From Chloranthus sessilifolius (lineage: Eukaryota; Streptophyta; Magnoliopsida; Chloranthales; Chloranthaceae), in the NCBI GenBank assembly GCA_021018995.1, contig CM037585.1, forward strand, positions 123,904,831-123,968,830: a stretch of 64,000 nucleotides of DNA. The letters run 5' to 3'. The notes under the pieces were generated by a model. That model had not been told where the DNA came from and did not search any database. It worked only from the letters and a program-made list of their open reading frames with translations. The first letter of the stretch is position 1. Each line of letters begins with the position of its first letter. Below are positions 1-11,690 of the stretch, in pieces. Made by a program: the position numbers and the translations under genes.

Positions 1-916
1 CGTTCACTCCTTCATGGCATTTAAGTTCCCCTTACTGGTCCATGGCACTTCTCAATGCGACTTTTCTCATAGATCGCGCAGCCACATGCCTCTTGAGACT
101 TTAATGATCAAACTCACTTGAGACCTGGTGTTCCTTCATTTTCTATCGAGCCTCGTATTTTTGGTGCATGTGCTTTGTTCATTATCTTCACATCCAAAGA
201 CACAAGTTAGACGATAAGGCTATTGAATATGCTTTTGTGGTATATGTTGGAGTATCCAAAGGATATAGGTGCTATGATCCTAAGAACAGGAAGCTTTTTA
301 CTATGATGGATGTATCCTTCTTGGAGGATATACCTTTCTACTTCTATAGTACCTTAGTCTATGATACATTTGGTTCATGCGCATCAGCATCCTGCTGAGG
401 CTAGTCCTTTGTGTGATTGTCTATCCGCCTCACATATCAGTGTCAGAGACAGTCTGTGCCACTTGCTCCTACATATTGCCAATGTTTCCCTTGGAGTCAT
501 CTCCCTCAGGTATACCTGCTCCTTCTCCATCTTTGGATTCTCCTATTATCTTTCCTTCTTCTATTGATGACATTCCTATTCCTATTGCATATCGTAAGGT
601 AACAAGAGTTGTGTTACTTCTTATCCTATTGTTCAATACATTTCCTATCAGAGTTTATCTCATTCTTATCGAGCAACTATTGAGAGAGCTTTTCTGTCTC
701 CATTCCACATTCTATTGGAAAAGCACTCAAAAATCCTTCCTCGATTGCTGCAATGGGTGAGTAAACCGCTCTTGAGAGGAATAGGACCTGGGAACTTGTT
801 GATCTTCCTCCAGATAAGGAAGCTGTTGGATGCAGATGGGTCTTTGCCATCAAATATAGGGAAGATGATATAGTTGAGAGATAAGGCTCGTTTGGTTGCT
901 AAGGGCTTTACTCAGT
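1..916 (+). pseudogene. Ty1/copia polyprotein remnant (integrase end to RT start)
   Basis: Degenerate copia coding sequence enters from the left edge. Near 168-340 it reads like the segment after the integrase core (HxxDKLD.KAI, GVSKGYRCYDP, then DVSFLED). Near 780-916 it resembles the start of reverse transcriptase (RTWELVDLPP, VGCRWVFAIKY, AKGFTQ). Stops and frameshifts break it, and most RT, RNase H and the right LTR are missing. It joins an RTE fragment at about 917. It lies in the host intron, antisense to the host gene. Confidence 0.8.
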
Positions 917-1890
917 CCCTCATTTGGATTACGCACTACTCTATATATAATGCACATATACTCAAATAGGACATATAGAGAAATGAGTGAGTTCCTTTTC
1001 GGAGTTGGGATGTATCAACGATCTGTCTTGAGCCCTCATTTGTTTGCCCTGGTCATTGATGTGTTAACCATAGACAAACAAGAAGAGATTCCATGATGCA
1101 TTTTGTTTACAGATGATGTATTACAAATTGTCCAAACAATGTAAGAAATAAATGATAAATTGGAGTTATGGAGAAAAGCCTTGGGATCATGAGGTTTGAA
1201 ATTTAACAGAACAAAGGTGGAATATATGAAATGAAATTTAACGAACATGATTACCTAGAGGAGGCTTTTGTTCAAATCATCTAGTGCCACAATGTCATCG
1301 ATTTTACTACTTAGGCTCTACCTTAGACTTAGATGGAGGATTTGAAGAGGATGTCTCAGATATGATTACTGCAAGTTGGATGAAATGGAGATAAACAAGC
1401 AGAGAATTGTGTGACCCAAGTGATCTACTTAGATTGAAGGGATGATTTAATAAGATGCTGGTTAGACATGCCATATTACATGGTTTAGAATGTTGGACGA
1501 TGAAAAAATGAACAGAAGATAAGAGTGTGTGTGGCTAAGTTAGGTGTGTTAAGATTGGATGTGTGGAGTAACAAGAAAGGATAAAATTCAAAATGAGTAC
1601 ATGAAAGGAAATTTGAGAGTGGCACCTATAAAGGAAATAAATTATATAATATCGCTTGAGATGGTTTCTACATGTCCATCGGAAGCCAGAAAAGACCTTG
1701 TATGAAGGGTTTGAGACGCTACACCCACAAGGAAGTAGGAGAAGAAGACCTGGAGGGAAGAGGTGAAAAAGGACATGAAGGATTGCAAAGTTACAAAGAG
1801 CTTAGCGCTGATAAAGAACAAGGGGAGAAATAGCACTCGCAAAGCCGACCCCAAATAGATGGAATAAGGTTGTGGTGATGATGATGATGA
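917..1890 (+). mobile_element. RTE-type LINE 3' remnant
   Basis: Broken reading frames match the C-terminal part of a plant RTE non-LTR reverse transcriptase: GMYQRSVLSPHLFALVIDVL, a degraded active-site block (ILFTDDV instead of LFADD), LELWRKALGS and KFNRTKVEYM. Frames continue to about 1860 and end in an ADPNRWNKV-like tail. The element finishes with short GATGAT repeats (about 1874-1890) rather than poly(A), as is usual for RTE elements. It is 5' truncated and has many stops. No target duplication was recognised. Confidence 0.75.
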
Positions 1891-3112
1891 TTTCTTGTCA
1901 AGTCCTTATGGCATGCCAAATTGCCAAGGCTTAGTTTATGTTTACAACATGCTATTGCAGTTTTCTGTATTGTCAATTAGTATACCACCAAACATTTGAT
2001 GGGTGGGAGCCCAAACAAGCAACATCAAGCAATGAAAGGTGATCAACACGATTTAGGGTTGGAATATTGAAAGAAAGATATTAGAGAAGATGTGAAAAGA
2101 AATCAGACATATAGGTTGTCCCCCTATCATTATGATAATAAGAGCATAAAATTATAACTACACCCCTAATTTATTTGGTAATGCTTATTTTGTCCCTATT
2201 TCAGGGAATATAAAACATAAAAATTGAAAATGTGATCTTTGTGGGAAATGTAACACGAGTATAGGTCTTGACTCTCCCACTCAAGCTGAAGCATTGACAA
2301 TGTTATGCAGGGCAAAAATCTCACGTAAGTATCACTTCCTAAAACATTAGTGAAAAGTTTCATTCTGCCACAACACTCGTCACAGATTTATCGTTGTTCA
2401 CACCTACTGGTTTTTCAACATACTCTTCATCATAAGTTGGTGTGTTACATCAAAGATAGGATATCCATAAAAATTTAGGACATTTTCCATATCAACGTAT
2501 TCTTCCACGCTTAATTTCAATAATGAGAAAGGCCAACTTGAATATCCTAGGCAATTGTAGAAACATTTTAATCCAAATGATAAAAAGAAAAGAGAAAAAG
2601 TAAACAATACTTGAGGATTCACCACACACTCTTACTTAGTTACAAAGAATCTATTTACCCTCACAAATACCTATTTTTCTCACTTCTATTTCTTACAGTC
2701 ATTTCATGCAATTGGGTAATTTCTTCTTTTTAACTACTGTAAAATTTAACATTCAACATAAGTTTATTAATTTTGGAACTACGAGTCAAATTCAGAGTCG
2801 AAGTTCCAAATGCTGGATTTTTGCAAAAACGGTAATGACAGTTATTGAGAGTTCAAGATCTTTGAAATGAGTACTTGAGGTCCCAAATGCTGGAATATCG
2901 CAAAATTGGTAGTACCAAAAATTGATAATAACAATTGCTCTAGAACTCAGATTATCTTTAAAACGGATACTCACACGTAAAAAATGGACAACCAAGTGTA
3001 CTCTAATGTCCTCTAGACATTGCATAACAAACGAAGCTCCTGAAATTTACCATATCTAATGTGCAAAGACCCAACGGAGTGGTGATGTGCAAAGCATGCA
3101 TCAGATGAAACA
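1891..3112. other. Intron sequence, no gene recognised
   Basis: AT-rich DNA of the host intron. No conserved protein, LTR or LINE motif was seen on either strand. Two loosely similar segments near 2775-2840 and 2870-2920 share a phrase about "ccaaatgctgga", a weak local duplication. Confidence 0.5.
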
Positions 3113-3121
3113 ATAAAAAAT

Positions 3122-3564
3122 GGGATAATGGCTCCTGACCAACATTTAAGCACCAAATGGTGTTTAAATGATCTTACACCATTAAAATTGAACTTTTTGT
3201 CTCACACCATTTAAGTGTGATTTGTCATTATGCCATGTGGCACACATCTATGATCAATCTAAATTTCCCAAGTGGAAATCTATCATTGGAATATGTATCA
3301 GCCCAATGAAGCATGCTGATAAGTGGCTGTGAACCATCCGATTGATGAACTTTAATATCAGCCATTAAAACTAAAAACAACGGTTAATATTACAGTCTAC
3401 AGATCGGATGGTTTAAATCTCCCTAAAACACCATTTTTGGGCCTGCTGCACTGCAATTTGTGATCTATTGACGGATCAGATCACCCACATCTTAACCCAT
3501 TGATAGTATAAGATCATTTAAACACCATTTTGGAGTTTAAATGACCGTCAAGAGAGTCGGTCCC
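3122..3564. mobile_element. Mutator-like MITE with 9-bp target duplication
   Basis: A 443-bp non-coding element with terminal inverted repeats of about 58 bp. The left end starts GGGATAATGG and the right end, read in reverse, starts GGGACCGACT; both then run into TGGTGTTTAAATGATCTTA. It is flanked by identical 9-bp copies of ATAAAAAAT at 3113-3121 and 3565-3573. A 9-bp duplication with long G-starting inverted repeats is characteristic of MULE-derived MITEs. No transposase is encoded. Confidence 0.88.
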
Positions 3565-3573
3565 ATAAAAAAT

Positions 3574-3827
3574 AAGCTAATAATACATACTGAATACGAC
3601 TTAGTCATATTCAATAGCATGGCAACAAGCATTAAGCCCTTAGGAACCATAAAATATAGCTCCTAAGAGCCAAAGGTGCAAAGCCTCGACTCACATCATA
3701 ATTAAACCAGAATAGTGTGGCTTCATTTATATACTACATAAAATCATGGTTGTCAAGGCTGAAATATAGATGAAGGAAATGATGCAATGAATGAGAAAAG
3801 AATCCCGTTTCATAACATTTATATTAG
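3574..3827. other. Intron sequence between MITE and L1 tail
   Basis: About 250 bases of AT-rich intron DNA with no coding or repeat signature that I recognise. Confidence 0.4.
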
Positions 3828-3846
3828 TAATAATCCAAATGCATGA

Positions 3847-4073
3847 TCTGCTGCTTCAGTGGGATAATCTGCTTTTTTGCTTAGGACTCCTTTTGCGTGT
3901 TTCGATGCCCTTAGGTGCACGGTAATCTAGTCCTTTTCGGTTGCCTTTTCTCTGGGGTTCTGCTGGTGAGGTAGTCATTCGTTTTACTCTCTTTGGCATT
4001 GCCTCACTGCCTTCCCTTTTGTACTAGTGCTTTTTTAATATATTATTTCGTTACCGATCAAAAATAATAATTA
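3847..4073 (+). mobile_element. 5'-truncated L1 tail with 19-bp target duplication
   Basis: A 227-bp insertion holds only a LINE 3' untranslated region ending in TTACCGATCAAAAATAATAA. The same ending (CGATCAAAA) is seen at the 3' ends of the L1 copies near 51070 (reverse strand) and 63885. Identical 19-bp direct repeats (taataatccaaatgcatga) flank it at 3828-3846 and 4074-4092, the expected product of target-primed reverse transcription. It is a dead-on-arrival L1 copy. Confidence 0.88.
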
Positions 4074-4092
4074 TAATAATCCAAATGCATGA

Positions 4093-4484
4093 AAGAAGCG
4101 TGGGAAGCAGGAAATTTGAAACATAGGTATTTGTCAGTAAAAACAAGTTTCCAGTATCTATGCATAAAATACTTGAGTACTTCCCAAGATCATCCCCTAT
4201 GGGACCCCTACAATAGTCAAAAGCACACTAGTCCATCAATCTAATAATCAGGAAAGAGAAGTTCTGAATTTGTAAGCCCATCATATTTATTATAATAATT
4301 ATTAAAATAGCAAAACAGAAAAAATCACATCATGTTATCACATACTTATCTCCAAGGAAAAACCAGGAAATGGAAGTACTATCTACTATAGTGTCCATCG
4401 ATTAATTGTATCACAAGAAGTTGCACTAGATCATACGAGTTAAATGTCAAGGATAATTTACATAACGAAAATGGAAAAGCTTAC
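4093..4484 (-). other. 5' part of the host intron following the last visible exon
   Basis: Starts with the GT donor at 4484-4483 (reverse strand). No coding or repeat motif was recognised. The next host exon is not found down to position 1, so this intron is at least 4.48 kb. Confidence 0.6.
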
Positions 4485-4556
4485 AAATGAATTGCCAAAC
4501 GCTTCGACTGCACGAAGCCTTTCTTCATGCATATCTTCTGTCATTATTGGTGCATC
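4485..4556 (-). CDS. RAB3GAP1: RAB3GAP1-like exon 9 of those visible (MTED block)
   Basis: A 72-base exon of 24 whole codons. It encodes DAP followed by IMTEDMHEERLRAVEAFGNS and F. The PxMTED core matches the position in human RAB3GAP1 that precedes the conserved catalytic-region block. The acceptor AG is at 4558-4557 and the donor GT at 4484-4483, reverse strand. It follows the previous exon in phase 0 after a 112-base intron. Confidence 0.93.
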
Positions 4557-4668
4557 CTAAACATTTTAAGATAAAAAGATTAATTTATGTTACTGTAAAA
4601 CATATTCTAGCAAATAAATTGGGTTAAATATCAGGCAATTATTATATCCAGAAATCTTGAAGTGAAAC

Positions 4669-4855
4669 CTGGGTGTGTGGAGCATGCAAGCTTTGATATG
4701 AATTTAAAAGCATCATAGATCCAACGACCCCAGCTGACCCCCTCCTCACTTGACTAGATGGTTGTCGATCTGTAGATGCCACTACTTTTTCAGGCTTAAT
4801 GCCAGATCTTCTAGCACTTGTTTCAGGTCCATGATAATCATCTCGTCTCAAATAG
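4669..4855 (-). CDS. RAB3GAP1: RAB3GAP1-like exon 8 of those visible
   Basis: A 187-base exon beginning with the third base of a Ser codon whose first two bases end the exon at 21892, 17 kb away. It encodes a basic, Ser-rich linker (YLRRDDYHGPETSARRSG) and then SAGVVGSMMLLNSYQSLHAP and HTQ. The GSMMLL...HAP.TQ stretch corresponds to the LYIPVTQ region before PxMTED in the human protein. Acceptor AG at 4857-4856, donor GT at 4668-4667. Confidence 0.93.
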
Positions 4856-6068
4856 CTGCACTTATGAACAGATGATTCATGAATACTTGGAAAATTTTAC
4901 ATTATCAACTACTAGTTCCTTCAGATTATTCTGTCTTCCAGCCCACAACAACATTAACTTCATAATCAGTCTATACATGAAGAAAGAAGTTAGAAGCAGA
5001 ACAAAAACAAAATGTGTAGCAACAGAATAGCTCCTATTAGTAGGTTGGCAGTTTGTAGTTTCCGCTGTTATGGAAAATGAAATTAACAGAAAAGCCACCT
5101 ATAAATTAAAATGGTGGTTCACGTATTTTTTATAAAATTGGGATGGTTGAAGATTGTCACAGAAGTTTGTACCTGCATTACATTTTATTAGGAAGCCAAA
5201 ACGATCGTTAAGGGAATATGATACATTGTTGTATTATGAACCAATAACAGTTCTCATTAAATAATGTCATATAAATAAATTACGCATGTGCTTATTTAAT
5301 ATACAAACAATGGTTGTAGGAAATTTGAAAGTCATTGGTCAATAATTTTTCTTCTAAACCTACATACTAACCATTATGTAGACAAAAGCACCTTTGTTTC
5401 TTTATTTTCCATGAAACCCTTCCATGACTGCATGCGGACTGCATGCGGACTGCAAGATTGTTTCCAGTTATGCAGTAACAGGACAAGTTTTGAAAGGCTA
5501 TGAATTCTATTTTGGGGAACAACCTCTTTACCGAGTGGCCACAACTTACTAGCTTTAGCTTTAGTAACAACTGTTTCCTTTACTTACGGCAATTGGAATT
5601 GAAATATAGCCTGACAATCAAATTCATGGAATTTCCACACTCGATACATATGAAGAGAATATGATTCTCAATCAGGTAATTTTTCCCTTTATACCACAAA
5701 TATAAGTTTTAATAACGAGTAATGTCCCTCCCTCAAAAGGCACTTTGCGGATGAATTTGAGAAGTAAAAAATTTTTGGATGTCAGTGATAACATCCCAGA
5801 ACAACCACTCAATGACTCAAGGTATGCAAACTAGGAGTTAGATAATCTACTAGTTACGTCACTGCTGTTGAATTCTTTCAATCTGTCAGTTAGCAGCACT
5901 GTTATGTTTCTTCAAATAGAAAAGGCAATATGGCGCAAAGGACACAGAAGCACAATAAAAGCAGGTTGAAGAAACATTGGTATTTGAACTACTTGCCTAG
6001 GATCTAGAAATTTCCTAGACAGAGAGAAATCCAGGCAATGATTGCCTAAGCACCAAATCTTGTCCTAT

Positions 6069-7012
6069 TGACGGGGACGCCGGTACGTGAACAATAGTTT
6101 TGGACCACATCACTTCTACCGGAGTCGAAAGAAGTAAAGAGGGAGCCCGAGTACCGCAGCTTCAAGAGAGGGAAAAAAAATAAAAATTATATATATATAT
6201 ATATATATATGAACAGTGATCGTGAACAGTGACGGACGTCTGTGATTTTGACCCCCCACTATTCGTAGGTCACAGACGTCGTGACGGGGTTTTCTAATTT
6301 TGCGAAAACTTTCTTTTTCAGTCTTTTATTATTATTAGGACTCTTTATTTCGAATTAATTATTGGTGGCCTATATAAGGAGGCTTGTAAAGACAATTTAA
6401 TTAGTTTTGAATATTTTGAATGTATTATTGCTTGAATATTCTTCTTCCCGAGATGGGTTTGGTGTAAGGCGAAGAGAGTGATTCCCATATATCTTCTTGC
6501 TTATCTTTTTGTCATCTATTTTCTTGATCCTTCATTATATTTACTATTTATCGATCTCTGCTTGCTTTTCTAAATCCTAATCTATTGATTTCTTGATCCC
6601 AAACCCTAAACCTTTTTTTTTAGACCCTAAATCAATCAAAGCCAAAACCCTTTTCTAAACCATAAACCTAAACCAAACCATAAGCCTATTACAAAGCCAT
6701 AAACAGATTACGAGCCCTAAACCAATTCTACGACCCTAGAACGAACCCATGAATCTACATCGGATCGAAGACGAACGCCCAAGCCTGGAAAAGCTAGAGT
6801 TCTATCTCTAGGTCCGATCCCACCTCAAATCTAACGGTACTTGCCCATCGGACTGGACCTTAGCCGGATCTAGCGTGATCTACTTATTTGAATTCTTTGA
6901 ACCCGAAGGTATTGAGTTAATTTTGAGATTAAGCTTGAATTAATTTTATTTAATTTCGGCCAAATTGCATTAAATCATTAATCACGCATTTTAGGGTTAC
7001 CATCCTGCGTCA
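6069..7012 (+). repeat. 5' LTR of gypsy element 1
   Basis: 944 bp, TGACGGGGACGCC...CTGCGTCA. It contains an inverted GACGTC-rich block at about 6230-6290, a TATA-like ctatataagg at 6370-6379, a TTTGGTGTAAGGCGAAG hairpin-like motif near 6458-6474, and many CCCTAAACC telobox-like words between 6600 and 6730. An AT microsatellite lies at about 6187-6210. Confidence 0.92.
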
Positions 7013-7148
7013 GTTCTGGTATCAGAGCCCTAGGTTTTCTAGGTTAGGACATCTTTGCTTGTCATATTTATTTTATTGCATTTTTTTTTTCTTTTGTAAG
7101 TCTATATTGCATTTCATATTAGAACCCTATTAGGATTCTGTGATCACC

Positions 7149-8048
7149 ATGGACTCGAGTGCGATTCTCAATGCCCTTAACGCTATGCGAGAAGAGTTGG
7201 ATGCGATTAATGCACGTCTGAATACCATAGAGCAAGCCCAAACATCCCTCAGAATTGGTAATGATAGATTACGTGATCGAATCAACCAACTAGAAGCGAT
7301 TGGTGAACTTGAGGATCAACACCAAGGGCACCATGGTCGCCAAGGTAATTGGAATCAGAATCATACGAATCCTCGTACAGATGACTACGATCCCGAAGTT
7401 CAACTCCTTAAGAATGTCAGAGTTGAGATTCCGACTTTCGATGAAAAAATGAACCCTGCAGTCTTCCTCGATTGGCTTTCCGACATGGACCAACACTTTG
7501 ATTGGTATAACATCAATGACGACCGTTGTGTTAAACTCGCTAAAATGAAATTGGCTGGCCAAGCTCGAATTTTCTGGCTCAATGTCAAGTGCATTAGGGT
7601 GAATGTGGGTTGTCCTCCCATTACCCGTTGGGACGATATGAAGGAACGACTTACTGAGAAGTATGTTCCTTTATCATACCATCAACGCTTCCTCGACTAG
7701 TGACAAAATTTACGCCAAGCTGGTATGCCTGTGACCGATTATATTGCCAAATTCGAAGAATTCATTATGAGGGCCAAAGTATCGGAAGACCTTGAAATCA
7801 CTCTCTCTAGATTCCGCACCGGATTGCAACTTGATTTACAAAAAGAATTAATTTCTCACCCCGTGGAAACTCTTGAAAGATGTTATGCCGTTATGCAAGA
7901 TCTTGAGCGATATTTGAAAACCTCGGTGGTGAAGAGAACTGAGCCACAATTTAGTAGTCAACGCTCCAGTGAAGGACGATTTAATCCTCCTCCCAAACCT
8001 ACACAACCTGTCCCTACCAATACGAGGTTTGAAAGGGGAAAGGTATAG
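7149..8048 (+). pseudogene. gag of gypsy element 1, stop-interrupted
   Basis: Starts at ATG 7149, 137 bases after the LTR (an upstream in-frame GTG is unlikely to be used). The N-terminal part is a coiled-coil-like helix (LNAMREELDAINARLNTIEQ). The retrotransposon gag domain follows (PTFDEKMNPAVFLDWLSDMD, QARIFWLNV, WDDMKERLTEKYVP). A TAG at 7698-7700 interrupts the frame, which resumes as QAGMPVTDYIAKFEEF and runs to a second stop at 8046-8048. Gag would form the virus-like particle. Confidence 0.85.
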
Positions 8049-8078
8049 TTGGAGAAACCTAAAGGGGCAGCACTTTAG

Positions 8079-8680
8079 TAAAGTGTTATAAATGTCATGG
8101 GATGGGACACATTGCCACCCAATGCCCTACAAAAGACCCCCAAAGGAATCTCCTCATCGAGGGAGAGGAAGATGAAGGAGATATAGTGGTTGAAGAAGAA
8201 GTGTTTGAGCCGGACAGCACACCCAGTGATGAGGAGGGTGATGCTATTGGCCATGCTTTGGTTGTGAGGTGTGCCCTTGCACAACCTCAATGAGATGAAA
8301 ATGATGACTAGCGAAGGGAGAACACCTTTCACACCTTTGCCAGATTTGGTGAAAAGAGTTATAAGGTCATCGTGGATAGCGGTAGTTACACTAACGTAGT
8401 ATCAACTCATGTCGTACGCCGCTTGGGGCTTACACCCGAAGCCCACCCGAGACCTTATAAGGTCGCATGGGTTGACTCTTCATCCATTCCCGTGTTGAAA
8501 AGGTGTCATATACCGATTCAATTAGGCTCTTATTTGGACACCTTATGGTGTGATGTGGTGCCGATGGATGTGGACCATATCATTTTGGGAAGGTCGTGGC
8601 TCCACGACATGAACATGACTCTTTATAGTTGATCAAACATATGCACGCTCACGCATAAGGGCAAGAAGATTACTTTACAC
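8079..8680 (+). pseudogene. CCHC zinc knuckle and aspartic protease of gypsy element 1
   Basis: A CX2CX4HX4C knuckle (CYKCHGMGHIATQC) is intact at 8084-8125. An acidic linker follows (EGEEDEGDIVVEEE). The protease has the active-site signature IVDSGSYTN at about 8369, then PRPYKVAWVDSSSIPV and the second protease motif HIILGRSWL near 8577. Stops after 8291 and at 8630 split it from pol. The protease would process the polyprotein. Confidence 0.85.
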
Positions 8681-8683
8681 CCT

Positions 8684-10675
8684 TTGCCTCCCAAAACGCC
8701 ATCGACCAACAGAGTCGAGAAGAAGGGTGAGTCTTGTAAATCCATTAATACTGTGAGTCCTTCTAAATTCGAGAAAGCATCGTTAGATGAGAATGTGGTG
8801 TACATAGTTGTCACCGTTGAGAGTACTCCTGAGTTAATGAGCGAGTGTCCCAAGGAGGTTGAGCCAATCCTGAAAGAGTTTACGGATGTCTTCCCTGAAG
8901 ACTTACCAAACGAACTCCCTCCCCTGCGTTATATCCAACACGCAATAGACTTGGTTCCTGGATCTACCTTACCGAACCTGCCCCACTACAGGTTGAATCC
9001 GGTTGAGCATATCGAGTTGACTCGACAAGTCAATGAGCTCCTTCAGAAGGAGTTCATCCAAGAGAGTATGAGCCTGTGTGTCATACCTGCCCAACTCACT
9101 CCTAAGAAAGATGGTACGTGGCGCATGTGTGTGGATAGTCATGCAATCAATAAGATTACGGTTAAGTATTGGTTTCCCATACCAAGGCTCGATGACATGC
9201 TCGATATGATGGTTGGTGACACAATCTTTTCAAAGATAGACCTTAAGAGTGGCTACCATCAAGTCCGAATCCGCCCCGATGATGAGTGGAAAACCGCCTT
9301 TAAGACTAAGGATGGTCTTTATGAGTGGACGGTCATGCCATTTGGGCTTTCTAACGCCTCGAGTACCTTCATGAAACTCATGACCCAAGTGTTGAGGTTG
9401 TTTCAAGGCAAATTCCTTGTTGTGTATTTCAATGACATCTTGATTTATAGTCATGACAAGGATCAACACTTAGACCACCTTAGGTTAGTTTGTGAAACCC
9501 TAAAGGGCGAGAAGTTATTTGCGAACCTCAAGAAGTGCACCTTCATGCAATGTTCCGTTATCTTCTTGGGATTCATTATCTCGGATGATGGAATGGTCGC
9601 GGACCCCGAAAAGGTTGGAGCCATTGTGGAGTGGCCCGAACCTAAGAACATACATGATGTCCACAGCTTCCATAGGTTGGCTACTTTCTATCGTCGTTTC
9701 ATCAGAAGCTTTAGCACCATCATGGCCCCAATTACTGATTGCATGAAAAAGGGGGACTTTAAATGGGGCAAAGCGGCAACAAAAGCCTTTGCTGAGATCA
9801 AACAACGGAAGAGTAGTGCACCCGTCATGCGATTGTTAGACTTTTCCAAAGTCTTCGAAGTTGCATGCAACGAATGGGGTGTAAGCATAGGAGTGCTTAG
9901 CCAAGAGGGTCACCTAGTGACTTATTTTAGTGAAAAACTTAATGAGGCAAAGCAAAAATACTCCACCTATGACAAAGAGTTCTATGTGATCGTTCGATCT
10001 CTTTGGTATTGGAAACATTTCCTTAGACCGCAGGAATTTGTGCTATTCTCCGACCATGAAGCCTTGCGCTTCTTTGGTTCACAGAAAGAATTGAACCCGA
10101 GGCACGCGAAGTGGGTCAAGTACCTTCAAGGGTTCACATTAGTGTTAAGGCATAAGGCCGGTGCTGAAAATAGGGCTGCTGATACACTTAGTCGTCGAGT
10201 GGCGACTTTGCGCACAATGAGCATCGAGGTCGTTGGGTTCAAGAGGTTAAAGGATGAGTACCCCGAGTGCCCAGATTTTAGGGTTGAGTACACTGCTCTC
10301 TTAAGTAGCCCGACCAGCACACACCCCGTGTACACCATCCACGATGGGTACTTGTGTAAAGGCAATCGCCTTTGCATCCCTCGCACTTCATTGCGTGACT
10401 TTCTCATTTTAGAGTTATATGCTGGAGGGATGGTCGGACATTTCGGGCGTAATAAAACTGTTGCACTTGTAGAGGATAGGTTCTTTTGGCCTAGCCTAAT
10501 GAGAAATGTCGCCCGGATCGTCAAACATTGTCGTACTTGCCAAGTGTCACTAAACAGAGTACCGGCTTGTACATCCCATTACCCGTGCCACACACACCGT
10601 GGCAAGACCTCTCAATGGACTTCGTGTTGGGATTTCCTAAAACTCCAAGGAAGCACGATTCCATCTTTGTTGTAG
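8684..10675 (+). pseudogene. pol of gypsy element 1: RT, RNase H, start of integrase
   Basis: A 663-codon open stretch. RT covers about residues 130-300 (TPKKDGTWRMCVD, FPIPRLDDMLD, FSKIDLKSGYHQVRI, PFGLSNASSTFMKLM). The active site reads YFND at residues 248-251 (9425-9436) instead of YFDD, so one catalytic aspartate is lost. RNase H covers about residues 390-510 (FEVACNEWGVSIGVL, YSTYDKEF, SDHEALRFF). The integrase zinc region begins near residue 585 (GHFGRNKT, HCRTCQ). A frameshift then gives unrelated residues up to the stop. Confidence 0.93.
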
Positions 10676-10692
10676 TGGACTGATTTTCCAAG

Positions 10693-11150
10693 ATGGCCCA
10701 CTTCATACTGTTTTTTAAGACCTCCGATGCATCTCACATTGTTAAATTGTTCTTCGCGGAGGTAGTACGTTTTCATGGGTTGCCCAAACCCATTGTGTCT
10801 GATAGGGATGTCAAATTCACTATCTATTTTTGGAAAACCCTTTGGCACATGATGGGCACAATGCTTCAATTTTCGACAGCTTATCACCCGCAAACAGATG
10901 GCCAAACCAAGAGCACCAATAAGAATCTTGGGAATCTCCTTCATAGTCTTGTCGGAGATCATGTTAGGACCTGGGATACCATTTTGCCCACAGTTGAGTT
11001 TGCTTATAATAATTCTATCAATAGGTTCATAGGCATGAGTCCTTTTGAGGTAGTACATAGTCATAGGCCTAGGAGCCCTTTAGATTTGATCCCCATGTCT
11101 GCATCTCATAGTGTTAAAGTCTGTCGATGCATTTGCACAGCACATACATA
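10693..11150 (+). pseudogene. Integrase core of gypsy element 1, catalytic Glu lost
   Basis: Frame-shifted continuation of pol. The DDE core shows LPKPIVSDRDVKF with the second Asp, then YHPQTDGQTKSTNK. In the second element of this window the same site is DGQTEVVNR; here the Glu codon is AAG (Lys) at 10909-10911, which removes the third catalytic residue. FAYNNSINR and GMSPFEVV follow. The frame breaks at about 11120. Confidence 0.88.
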
Positions 11151-11690
11151 GCTTGCATGCCGAAATTAGACAAAAGATTACTTCAAGCAACAGTCAATAC
11201 AAATTATCTGCAGATGCTCACAGGCGTTTTAAAGAATATCACGTGGGAGATTATGTGATGGTCCGGGTTAGACCTAAGCAGTTCCCATCGAGATCCGCAA
11301 AGAAGCTCCAATCTCAAGGCGCTGGACCTTTTGCTAAGAGTGATCCTAATGCATAAGGGCTTGAGCTTTCTCCAGGTACCGAGGTTAGTTCAACGTTCAA
11401 TGTGGAGAACTTGGTTCCTTACTTGGTTTTCACCCCTCCTACAAACCCACTCCTGCCACCCCAACCCAACCTTGCAGCTTGTACCTCTTCCTTCCCCGAG
11501 CAGACAGAGAACAGATGAGATAGAGGATGTAATCAATGACCATGTCGTCTCCACACATGACAGGGGATTCCAGAAGCACTTAGTTAAATAGGTCGACAAA
11601 CCGGAGTCCGAAAACACTTGGATCCACGAGAACGAAGTTCGTCGATTGAACCCCAACTTGATCGACATCTATCACGAGCGTGTTTCATCG
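11111..11690 (+). pseudogene. Integrase C-terminus and chromodomain-like tail of gypsy element 1
   Basis: SVDAFAQHIHSLHAEIRQKI and FKEYHVGDYVMVRVRPKQFP form the usual integrase tail. After a frameshift at about 11350 (DPNA), EIEDVINDHVVSTHDRGFQK (about 11519-11575) and PESENTWIHENEVRRLNPN resemble a chromodomain. Chromodomains of this type are thought to guide integration into heterochromatin. A TAG at about 11588 splits it. Confidence 0.75.

Noticed and set aside
1791..1976. Minus-strand frame with a poly-His run
   Set aside because: The His run is the reverse of the GATGAT tail of the RTE element.
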